A stretch of 5,411 nt of DNA from an uncultured Bacilli bacterium (GTDB lineage Bacteria > Bacillota_I > Bacilli_A > RF39 > UBA660), in assembly GCA_949280095.1 (NCBI GenBank), contig CASDHD010000073.1, positions 1-5,411 on the forward strand. The letters are read 5' to 3'. Positions 1-5,375 of the stretch are shown piece after piece. The position numbers and the translations under genes were made by a program. A model generated the notes under the pieces. It ran no database searches and was not told where the DNA came from. It worked only from the letters and a program-made list of their open reading frames with translations. Position 1 is the first letter of the stretch. Every line of letters starts with the position of its first letter.

Positions 1-2
1 AT

Positions 3-548
3 ATCGCCTCTATTTTATCTATTAATTCTGATGTTGTTGGGTGGATACGTGTAAATGAAACAAATGTCGATTATCCTGTAGTACAAGCAAATGATAATGA
101 TTATTATTTAAAACATAATTTGTATAATGAAAGTGATAAAAATGGTTGGATTTTTATGGATTATCGGAACAATAACTATATATTAGATACTAACACAATT
201 ATTTTTGGGCATAATATGTATTATAGTGATATCATGTTTGGTACTCTTGCTAACGCTTATAAAAAAACTTGGTATTCAAATCCTGACAATTTAATCATTT
301 CTTTTGATACGCTTTATGAAAGTAATCAGTACCAAATATTCTCCATTTATAAAGTCCCAAAAACTAATGATTATTTAAAAACCTATTTTGCAGATGATAA
401 TGAATTTGTGGAGTTCATTGATTTGATTAAAGGACGCAGTATTGAAGATTTTGGAGTTGAAGTTAATCCTGGTGATAAAATTTTAACATTGTCAACTTGT
501 TCTAATCATTCAGATCGTTTAGTCATTCATGCCAAATTAATAGCCTGA
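3..548 (+). CDS. srtB: Class B sortase, 5'-truncated by the window edge
   Basis: This is the C-terminal 181 residues of a class B sortase, a membrane-anchored cysteine transpeptidase that cuts a sorting signal in surface proteins and joins them to peptidoglycan outside the cell. The reading frame is open from base 3. The family's N-terminal segment is visible as NSDVVGWIRV followed by VDYPVVQ, so the start codon and membrane anchor lie upstream of the window. The catalytic triad is complete: His in FGHNM (codon 210-212), Cys in TLSTC (codon 498-500) and Arg in DRLVIHAKL (codon 516-518). Full-length SrtB proteins are about 230-250 residues, so roughly 50-70 are missing. A TTG at 120 is only an internal codon, because the conserved domain continues upstream of it. 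The gene converges on the glycosyltransferase and ends in a hairpin that includes its TGA stop. No substrate with a sorting signal is in view. Class B is assigned from the motifs; the substrate is unknown. Confidence 0.93.
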   Translation: MASILSINSDVVGWIRVNETNVDYPVVQANDNDYYLKHNLYNESDKNGWIFMDYRNNNYILDTNTIIFGHNMYYSDIMFGTLANAYKKTWYSNPDNLIISFDTLYESNQYQIFSIYKVPKTNDYLKTYFADDNEFVEFIDLIKGRSIEDFGVEVNPGDKILTLSTCSNHSDRLVIHAKLIA

Positions 549-568
549 GTTTACTCAGACTATTTTTT
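542..568 (+). terminator. Intrinsic terminator of the sortase gene
   Basis: AGCCTGAG (542-549) pairs with CTCAGACT (554-561) around a TTTA loop, with one C-A mismatch. A run of six T (563-568) follows on the + strand. The stem includes the sortase stop codon. The glycosyltransferase stop on the other strand is only a few bases away (567-569), so the hairpin may work in both directions, but its - strand exit has no clear U-run. Confidence 0.75.
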
Positions 569-1643
569 ATTCACTCATAAGTTCTAAATTTTTTTGTAAT
601 CTCTCATTTTCTTTATCCATTTCTAGTGCTTTTTTTACGTTTTCAATGGCTTCGTCTTTTTTTCCCACATAAAAGGCTGTTACACTTAACATATCATAAA
701 AATAAACATTCCAACAGAAATCTTCATTAATATAAGTTACTGGCTTTTCTTTAATTTTACTCGCTTCTTTTAGATAATGATAAGCTTTTTCGTAGTTTTC
801 TTCTGTATAATAAGCCCCTGCAAGTTCGACATATGCTTCTCTTAAGTAAGGTGCTTCTTTTATAGCTAATTCATACCACATTTTAGCTTCTATTGGTCTT
901 TTTAATCCTAAGTAAGACCTTGCAATAAAACGCATAGAAGCAGCTCTTTCATCCTTCCATGTACTTGTCTTTAAGTTTAAATGTTTTAGCAAAGTATCGA
1001 TAGCTTCATTATATCGTTCATAATACATGTATTCTCTTCCTAAATAATGCATGTTTCGATCATCTTCAGGTTCTTCTTTTACACTTAATTCTAGTAAAGG
1101 TAAATAACTACTTCTTTTTTTCTTTACATCTTGATGGTGATTTAATACCATTTCTTCTACGATGACACTTTTGTCGGTTCCTTTTATACATTTTAATACT
1201 TCATGAACAGGATGATGCCAAACATAAGCATCTCTTTTATGAATTTTAGACATATAAAAGGTAGTAGCGGGGTTGCCTTTTTCATCAAAGCTCCAGTTAT
1301 ATAAATACTCCACTCTTGTTGGATTTTCTTTTAACCATGTTTTTTCTAGTTTTTCTCTCCAACCAGGTGTAAATATTTCGTCAAAGTCAGTACAAACACA
1401 AATATCGGCATCCATCGGCACCATTTCTAAAGATTTATTTCTGGCAATATCAAAACGAAAAGGTTTTATAATCTCTTGCTTTACATTTACCTGTAATTTT
1501 TTTAGTTTTTCTACTGTATCATCTGTGGACCCAGTATCCAAAACATAAATACCGTCCGCTTCGTTCATACTTTTGACATAGTTTTCTACAAATTTGCTTT
1601 CATTTTTACATATAGCATAGACATATACTTTTAATTTAGACAT
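567..1643 (-). CDS. Family 2 glycosyltransferase with C-terminal TPR repeats (SunS-like architecture)
   Basis: The 358-residue product is a probable cytoplasmic glycosyltransferase. The N-terminal GT-A domain (about 4-170) begins with YAICKNES (9-16), has the nucleotide-sugar binding stretch LDTGSTDDT (35-43), a metal-binding DxD-type motif TDFDE (85-89) and a conserved-looking HHPVHE (143-148). Helical TPR-like repeats follow at about 197-222, 234-265, 268-298 and 316-349, with typical patterns such as AYVELAGAYY and GKKDEAIENVKKALE. This GT2 plus TPR layout is that of the SunS group, whose founder S-glycosylates the bacteriocin sublancin; other members modify proteins or glycans, so the acceptor here is unknown. 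The ATG at 1643 is chosen because AAGAGGTG precedes it by 5 bases. The frame stays open upstream to 1760, but that extension runs back through a terminator and into the neighbouring gene. There is no signal peptide from the chosen start. A promoter-like sequence lies in the 97-base gap upstream. Family assignment is firm; substrate is not. Confidence 0.88.
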   Translation of the reverse strand: MSKLKVYVYAICKNESKFVENYVKSMNEADGIYVLDTGSTDDTVEKLKKLQVNVKQEIIKPFRFDIARNKSLEMVPMDADICVCTDFDEIFTPGWREKLEKTWLKENPTRVEYLYNWSFDEKGNPATTFYMSKIHKRDAYVWHHPVHEVLKCIKGTDKSVIVEEMVLNHHQDVKKKRSSYLPLLELSVKEEPEDDRNMHYLGREYMYYERYNEAIDTLLKHLNLKTSTWKDERAASMRFIARSYLGLKRPIEAKMWYELAIKEAPYLREAYVELAGAYYTEENYEKAYHYLKEASKIKEKPVTYINEDFCWNVYFYDMLSVTAFYVGKKDEAIENVKKALEMDKENERLQKNLELMSE

Positions 1644-1648
1644 TCTTT

Positions 1649-1656
1649 CACCTCTT
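1649..1656 (-). promoter_or_regulatory. Ribosome binding site that fixes the glycosyltransferase start
   Basis: AAGAGGTG lies 5 bases before the ATG at 1643-1641. The alternative in-frame starts upstream (ATG at 1727-1725 and the furthest at 1760) lack a comparable site, so this decides the 358-residue form. Confidence 0.8.
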
Positions 1657-1670
1657 GTATAGTGTATGAG

Positions 1671-1699
1671 AAAATAAAAAATATACATAATGAAAGCAA
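1671..1699 (-). promoter_or_regulatory. Possible weak sigma-A-type promoter for the glycosyltransferase gene
   Basis: TTGCTT (1699-1694) and TATTTT (1676-1671) are separated by exactly 17 bases and sit about 28 bases ahead of the start codon, just past the terminator of the preceding gene. Each box departs from consensus, and in such AT-rich DNA chance matches are common, so this is only a candidate. Confidence 0.35.
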
Positions 1700-1701
1700 A
1701 C

Positions 1702-1731
1702 AAAAAAGACAACTGTTTTTTCGTCATCTTT
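1702..1731 (-). terminator. Intrinsic terminator after the 540-residue membrane protein gene
   Basis: On the - strand AAAGATGAC (1731-1723) pairs with GTTGTCTTT (1713-1705) through nine pairs, including two G-T wobbles, around a 9-base A-rich loop, and runs into six T (1707-1702). It begins 9 bases after the TAA stop at 1741 and separates this gene from the glycosyltransferase. Confidence 0.7.
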
Positions 1732-1740
1732 AAAATTCTT

Positions 1741-3363
1741 TTAATTACAAGTATAACCAAGTCCTGATAAGTAAGCTCTTAAAACAATAGAATTTTTTGG
1801 AAGATTTCCATTAAAATCTTTATTCATATCTTCTAATGTTTTATTTTCTTTTATAAGAATACTCATTTTTTGTTCATTATAAGTTGCATCACCTGTTCGA
1901 TTATTTAAACTATTTGTTGCTTTATAATCGTTTACTGCATTATTATAATCATTCAAATTATTATATATGTATTCTGATGTTCTAACGGCATTGTAGAAAT
2001 TGTCACTTGCATCAATACCAATTTTATAGATTTCAATAAGAGTATCTTCTTCTTTTTTACAAGTTAAGTATTTTGCTGGTGCTGTCCTTGCTACTGTTAA
2101 TTTTGCGATTACAATACTTTGATTATTATATTCATCACTTACCAAAATTTCTACATCATATTCTCCAAGTTTTTTTGTTAGTTCATCTACATCGGTTTGA
2201 AAATGATAGAAACATTTAGAAGCGTCTTTACACTCTTCTATGAAATCCTCAGCATTTAAAGTAGAATTTAGCGTAACGATTACATCATTTGTTACAACTT
2301 CTGGTTTTGTTGTGTCATCTACAATAACGATGCCTTCTACATTTGTCTTACCACAAGTAATGGTGTATTTATAAGTACTTACTTTTTCAACATTAACATC
2401 ATCTAAATTTAAAGAACAATCATTTTTGTTATATCCCGAAATGGTTGCATAATCTTCAATATTAGTTGATAAAGTATTTCCTAATTCTACTTGTACATCT
2501 TTTGTATTGATTATTTTTTCTGATGAATTTTTTGCCATCGTTAAGAAGTAGTAAACTCCAAATCCTATCGCCATAATTAAAATTAAAATAAGTAGTAAAA
2601 CCCATATTTTTTTCTTATTTCCTTTTTTTCTATTTTTTCCTGCTCCATCTGTCGTTGGTGGTACAGGTACTTCATTAAAATCATCAACAGGAGGAAGTGT
2701 TGGCTCTACACTTGGTTCAGAAGGCATCTCTAATGTTTCAGGTATCGTTTCTGTAGTTATAGGTGTTGCTTCTGTTAAATTAGGTGCTTCGTTTTCTACT
2801 GAATTTGTATTTGGTATTTCTTCAATTTTTTCCATAATGGGCTCTTCTGGTATTATATTCGCTTGTGGAGATTGTCCATCTGCTTCTATAGTCTCTACTG
2901 TTAAAGTTGGAGTTTCTATTTTTTCCTTAACTATTGGATTTGTTAGAGTCTCTGCACTTCTATCTACCACTGCATCGTTTGAAGTCGTTTCCTCTTGCGC
3001 TTGTGGAATTGTATTTCTATTAGGTTCTTCTACAACTGTGGTTGTAGTTGGCTCTAAACTTTCCAAAGTATCAATCTGTTGGATTGGCGTTGGGTTTGGA
3101 GTTGCTCCACCTTCATTATTCTCTATATTTCCATTTAAAATAGAATCTAGAGTTGGTTTTACAGGTTCTATAGTCTCATTTAGATTAATTGTTTCTAAAG
3201 GAGTTGGTACAACAGTACTCCCTGTGTTTCCGCTTTCTTCTTCAGGTATCGTATTGGACACTTGTGAAGATATTTCTTGATTATTTGGATTATCTATTGA
3301 CATTGGATTTACTCCTAATTCTGTCTTATTTTCATTTAATCCATTTGTGTTTTGATTATCCAT
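1741..3363 (-). CDS. Single-pass membrane protein: acidic disordered tail, TM helix, extracellular Ig-like domains and Cys-bounded C-terminal domain; function unknown
   Basis: I do not recognise this 540-residue protein as a named family. Residues 1-240 are low-complexity, rich in P, E, T and N, with only seven Lys/Arg and no Cys, and look disordered. A basic stretch (244-252, with RKKGNKKK) precedes one membrane helix (about 253-274). By the positive-inside rule the tail is cytoplasmic and the C-terminal half extracellular. Outside are two beta-rich Ig-like segments: about 285-350, ending IVIVDDTTKP, and about 352-425, with GEYDVEILVSDEYNNQ, resembling DUF5011/HYR-type Ig-like domains. A helical, Tyr/Asn-rich C-terminal domain (430-540) follows. 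All six cysteines are extracellular and fall as one pair per domain (C316/C337, C378/C384, C434/C539), suggesting three disulfides. There is no LPXTG signal. The ATG at 3363 is chosen because AAAGGGG precedes it by 9 bases; an upstream in-frame ATG (3384) has no such site. It has its own promoter and terminator, so it is probably transcribed alone. A surface adhesion, sensing or envelope-scaffold role is inference only. Confidence 0.85.
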   Translation of the reverse strand: MDNQNTNGLNENKTELGVNPMSIDNPNNQEISSQVSNTIPEEESGNTGSTVVPTPLETINLNETIEPVKPTLDSILNGNIENNEGGATPNPTPIQQIDTLESLEPTTTTVVEEPNRNTIPQAQEETTSNDAVVDRSAETLTNPIVKEKIETPTLTVETIEADGQSPQANIIPEEPIMEKIEEIPNTNSVENEAPNLTEATPITTETIPETLEMPSEPSVEPTLPPVDDFNEVPVPPTTDGAGKNRKKGNKKKIWVLLLILILIMAIGFGVYYFLTMAKNSSEKIINTKDVQVELGNTLSTNIEDYATISGYNKNDCSLNLDDVNVEKVSTYKYTITCGKTNVEGIVIVDDTTKPEVVTNDVIVTLNSTLNAEDFIEECKDASKCFYHFQTDVDELTKKLGEYDVEILVSDEYNNQSIVIAKLTVARTAPAKYLTCKKEEDTLIEIYKIGIDASDNFYNAVRTSEYIYNNLNDYNNAVNDYKATNSLNNRTGDATYNEQKMSILIKENKTLEDMNKDFNGNLPKNSIVLRAYLSGLGYTCN

Positions 3364-3372
3364 GATATCAAT

Positions 3373-3379
3373 CCCCTTT
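3373..3379 (-). promoter_or_regulatory. Ribosome binding site that fixes the start of the 540-residue protein
   Basis: AAAGGGG sits 9 bases before the ATG at 3363-3361. The alternative ATG at 3384 lies upstream of this site and close to the predicted transcription start, so the shorter form is preferred. Confidence 0.8.
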
Positions 3380-3394
3380 ATCATATATAAAGAT

Positions 3395-3423
3395 ATTATA
3401 ACTTTAATATAGAAAAAAGGCAA
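3395..3423 (-). promoter_or_regulatory. Sigma-A-type promoter of the 540-residue membrane protein gene
   Basis: TTGCCT (3423-3418) and a perfect TATAAT (3400-3395) are spaced by 17 bases, giving a predicted transcription start near 3388 and a leader of about 25 bases. It lies immediately after the terminator of the preceding gene, which supports an independent transcript. Confidence 0.82.
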
Positions 3424-3424
3424 G

Positions 3425-3458
3425 AAAAAAGAAAAATGCTACTTTACACTTTTCTTTT
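3425..3458 (-). terminator. Intrinsic terminator after the wall hydrolase gene
   Basis: On the - strand AGAAAAGTG (3455-3447) pairs with CATTTTTCT (3438-3430), with one G-T pair, around an 8-base loop. Extra A-T pairs extend the base of the stem, and the arm runs into a T-run (3430-3425). It begins about 10 bases past the TAA stop at 3468. Confidence 0.72.
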
Positions 3459-3467
3459 AGATCAACA

Positions 3468-4145
3468 TTAACTGTTTTTTATTTTTTTCATATAGTAACG
3501 AATTTTACTTGCCCAAGTCGTACTTTCCGCATATTTTTTTCCTATTGACTCAGGTGTTTTTAGTCCTTTTTTGTAATAATTTTTAGATAGATTTTTAAAG
3601 AATGCCTCTATTCCTGCATCTAAGGATTTGAACTTAGCATAAGAACTTCCTCCGCAAGAACCAGAACCTTTCATTCCACCTACATTATTACATACTCTTG
3701 TAAGGTAACTACATGTACCAGAGGAACATCCAGTTTCATGTAGAACAATTGCTAGAGCAAGATAAGGATCTACACCATATTTTATTGATGACTTGGCAAA
3801 TGTCATTCCATATCCCTTTAATGTTGATTTTAGATTTTTATCTAATTTTTTTGCTAACTGTTCTAAAGTCATTCCATCATAGACAATTTTTGGTTTTTCT
3901 TCCTCTTTTGTCTCACTTTTTGTTTCTTTGTTAGCTTCTTCACTTACAGCTAATATCTCATTAACTACAATATCACTTGATAATCTGTTATTATCAATAC
4001 TACTTACCAATTTATTCTGCGTAGGAAGAATAGCAATGCTATCCATCCCTTTTTTTGTTCCTTCTATTGCTTTCATTGTACATAAGTTGATTAGAAGGAT
4101 CGTGGTTAGGGCCATTGCGGCCTTAACCGACGGTAATTTTTTCAT
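3468..4145 (-). CDS. Secreted or membrane-anchored glucosaminidase-like peptidoglycan hydrolase (lysozyme-like fold)
   Basis: The 225-residue product probably cleaves peptidoglycan glycan strands outside the cell. A basic N-terminus and hydrophobic stretch (about 8-27) form a signal peptide or anchor. A charged Glu/Lys linker (about 66-88) leads to the catalytic domain (about 91-223). That domain has the family pattern: YGVDPYLALAIVLHETG (123-139) with Glu137 as the likely catalytic acid, then CNNVGGMKG (152-160), SYAKFKSLDAGIEAFFKNL (168-186), and a C-terminal KTPESIGKKYA...TTWASKI block. This matches bacterial glucosaminidase (GH73-like) domains, though related lytic transglycosylases share the fold. 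Cysteines at 140, 145, 152 and 164 all surround the active site, which is unusual for this class. Cys22 does not form a lipobox, since the preceding residues are INL. The ATG at 4145 has a GAGG site about 10 bases upstream. Strong promoter upstream, terminator downstream, so probably monocistronic. The spore genes upstream may hint at a sporulation role, but its vegetative-type promoter argues against that. Confidence 0.87.
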   Translation of the reverse strand: MKKLPSVKAAMALTTILLINLCTMKAIEGTKKGMDSIAILPTQNKLVSSIDNNRLSSDIVVNEILAVSEEANKETKSETKEEEKPKIVYDGMTLEQLAKKLDKNLKSTLKGYGMTFAKSSIKYGVDPYLALAIVLHETGCSSGTCSYLTRVCNNVGGMKGSGSCGGSSYAKFKSLDAGIEAFFKNLSKNYYKKGLKTPESIGKKYAESTTWASKIRYYMKKIKNS

Positions 4146-4181
4146 TTTTTCTCTACCTCTTTTTTTTGCGGAACGGTTTCT

Positions 4182-4210
4182 ATGTTATCATATTCTTTAT
4201 AGGTTGTCAA
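4182..4210 (-). promoter_or_regulatory. Strong sigma-A-type promoter of the wall hydrolase gene
   Basis: A perfect TTGACA (4210-4205) is followed after 17 bases by TAACAT (4187-4182), preceded by TGA that supplies an extended -10 TGn element. The predicted transcription start is near 4175, giving a leader of about 30 bases before the ATG at 4145. It reads away from spmB toward the hydrolase. Confidence 0.8.
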
Positions 4211-4260
4211 ATTGTGGGCGCCGAAATCGGACTGAAAAATAACGGTTTTTCTAGTATTTA

Positions 4261-4276
4261 AGCCTAATAATAGGCT
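4261..4276 (-). other. Perfect hairpin just after spmB, not a canonical terminator
   Basis: AGCCTA and TAGGCT form a perfect 6-base inverted repeat around a 4-base loop, directly after the spmB stop (4279). No T-run follows on either strand, so it may be a weak or factor-assisted terminator or an mRNA 3' end stabiliser. Confidence 0.5.
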
Positions 4277-4278
4277 AT

Positions 4279-4797
4279 TCAAAAAAGAAAGCTCACTACA
4301 ATAAAACTGGCAACAATTCCAATAAAATCTGCAAATAATCCTGTTGATAAAGCATATCTAGTTTTGTTAATTTTAATGCTGCCAAAATAAAGTGCTAGTA
4401 CATAAATTGTCGTATCTGTACACCCTTGAATAGTGGATGCAAGTCTTCCAACAAAAGAATCAGGACCAAAATCGATGAATATTTCATTCATAATAGCTAA
4501 TGATGCTGTTCCTGAAATAGGCCTTACAAAGGCCATTGGTAAAATATTAATGGGCAAATTTATTTTGGTTAAAATTGGAGAAATGATACCAAAAAGAGTT
4601 TCTAGAATATGACTGTTTAAAAAAATATTGATGGCAAATACCATCGCCACGATGGAGGGAAATATATGAAAAACAGTAATTAATCCCTCTTTTGCCCCTT
4701 CTAAGAAAGTATCGTAAATCATAACTTTTTTTCTGAATGCGTAAAAAACTACGAATAAAACAAATAAAGGAATGATTAATTTCGATATTGTACTCAT
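4279..4797 (-). CDS. spmB: Spore maturation protein B
   Basis: The 172-residue integral membrane protein matches SpmB, about 178 residues in Bacillus subtilis, which with SpmA is needed for proper spore core dehydration and heat resistance. It carries a nucleoside-recognition (Gate)-type membrane domain, and the molecular activity of the pair is not settled. Visible SpmB hallmarks are FLEGAKEGL (31-39), MAFVRPISGTASLAIMNEIF (87-106), FGPDSFVGRLASTIQG (109-124) and YVLALYFGSIKINKTRYAL (131-149). Hydrophobic segments lie at about 5-20, 43-60, 83-100, 129-140 and 152-171. The start ATG overlaps the spmA stop as ATGA, and AAGGAGGG (4809-4802), inside the end of spmA, precedes it, so the two are translationally coupled and form one operon. 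The gene appears full length and intact. The assignment rests on recognised motifs and on the adjacent spmA. Confidence 0.95.
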   Translation of the reverse strand: MSTISKLIIPLFVLFVVFYAFRKKVMIYDTFLEGAKEGLITVFHIFPSIVAMVFAINIFLNSHILETLFGIISPILTKINLPINILPMAFVRPISGTASLAIMNEIFIDFGPDSFVGRLASTIQGCTDTTIYVLALYFGSIKINKTRYALSTGLFADFIGIVASFIVVSFLF

Positions 4798-5375
4798 TTT
4801 ACCCTCCTTTTTCTTCGGATATAATCAAGTGTTAAGCCTGCAACAGATGCACAAATAGTTGCAAGAATGGCTGTTATAATAATTTCTTCTGGGTTGGCAC
4901 TACCATGCATCATACGAAGAGCAATAACAGTTGTAGGAACAATCGTGACTCCACTTGTATTGAGAACTAAAAATGTAATCATGGCATCACTAGCTTCATC
5001 CTTTTTTTTGTTTTCTTTTTGCATTTCTTCCATAGCTTTTAAACCAAAAGGGGTTGCAGCACTTCCAAGACCGAGAGCATTTGCGACAATATTCGAAGTA
5101 ATATAGCCTAGAGCTTTTGAATCTTTTTTTAAAGAAGGAAAAAGTTTACTTAATACCGGTTTTACAAAATTCCCAATTTTAAAGAGCACTCCACTTTTTT
5201 CAGCAATTTTCATCATTCCCGACCAAAGTACAATAATAGGAAGCAAGTCCATCACCATTTGCACTCCATTTGAGGCACTATTTAAAACGGTTTCATTTAA
5301 TTCGCTTATGTCTCCAAAAAATATAGTAAAAATAATACCGATGATAATAAAAAATCCCCAAATTTTATTAATCAT
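4794..5375 (-). CDS. spmA: Spore maturation protein A
   Basis: The 193-residue membrane protein matches SpmA (about 196 residues in B. subtilis), partner of SpmB in spore core dehydration. Hallmarks are an N-terminal membrane segment (about 4-20), VQMVMDLLPIIVLWSGMMKIAE (about 38-59), the NIVANALGLGSAATPFGLKAM core (about 94-114), and MITFLVLNTSGVTIVPTTVIALRM (about 131-154), followed by a final hydrophobic segment and a basic C-terminus, YIRRKRRVK. The core belongs to the nucleoside-recognition (Gate) domain family. The ATG at 5375 has an AGGATGG site about 8 bases upstream; family length and alignment of the first helix support it. In B. subtilis spmA and spmB follow dacB under the mother-cell factor sigma-E. 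Only 36 bases lie upstream here, so neither a dacB homologue nor the operon promoter can be seen. The gene is intact. Confidence 0.95.
   Translation of the reverse strand: MINKIWGFFIIIGIIFTIFFGDISELNETVLNSASNGVQMVMDLLPIIVLWSGMMKIAEKSGVLFKIGNFVKPVLSKLFPSLKKDSKALGYITSNIVANALGLGSAATPFGLKAMEEMQKENKKKDEASDAMITFLVLNTSGVTIVPTTVIALRMMHGSANPEEIIITAILATICASVAGLTLDYIRRKRRVK
4802..4809 (-). promoter_or_regulatory. Ribosome binding site of spmB inside the spmA tail
   Basis: AAGGAGGG ends 4 bases before the spmB ATG and lies within the last codons of spmA, whose own stop overlaps the spmB start. This arrangement fits translational coupling with near-equal production of the two partners. Confidence 0.85.

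Noticed and set aside
120..122. TTG as the sortase start codon
   Set aside because: The frame continues upstream with the conserved sortase B segment (GWIRV, VDYPVVQ), so the true start is outside the window.
1273..1548. Open frame on the + strand inside the glycosyltransferase gene
   Set aside because: It is antisense to the conserved GT-A domain, has no ribosome binding site of note, and its product is low-complexity Ser/Phe-rich sequence typical of a shadow frame.
2837..3280. 147-codon open frame on the + strand opposite the acidic tail of the 540-residue protein
   Set aside because: Its Ser/Val/Gly-rich product is what the complement of Pro/Glu/Thr codons gives. The sense frame has a promoter, ribosome binding site and terminator; this one has none.
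3364..3423. Longer N-terminus (start at 3384 or 3423) for the 540-residue protein
   Set aside because: A longer form starting at 3423 would begin inside the -35 box and upstream of the predicted transcription start; the ATG at 3384 lacks a ribosome binding site, whereas the ATG at 3363 has a clear one.
4074..4091. Lipobox at Cys22 of the hydrolase (lipoprotein)
   Set aside because: The residues before the Cys are Leu-Ile-Asn-Leu, which lack the small residues needed at -1 and -2 for lipoprotein signal peptidase.
3713..4242. Two overlapping + strand open frames opposite the wall hydrolase
   Set aside because: They are antisense to a recognisable hydrolase domain and its signal peptide. The apparent hydrophobicity of the second comes from complementing the signal peptide and A-rich leader.
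4867..5106. 79-codon + strand open frame inside spmA
   Set aside because: It is antisense to the most conserved part of SpmA and has no supporting signals.
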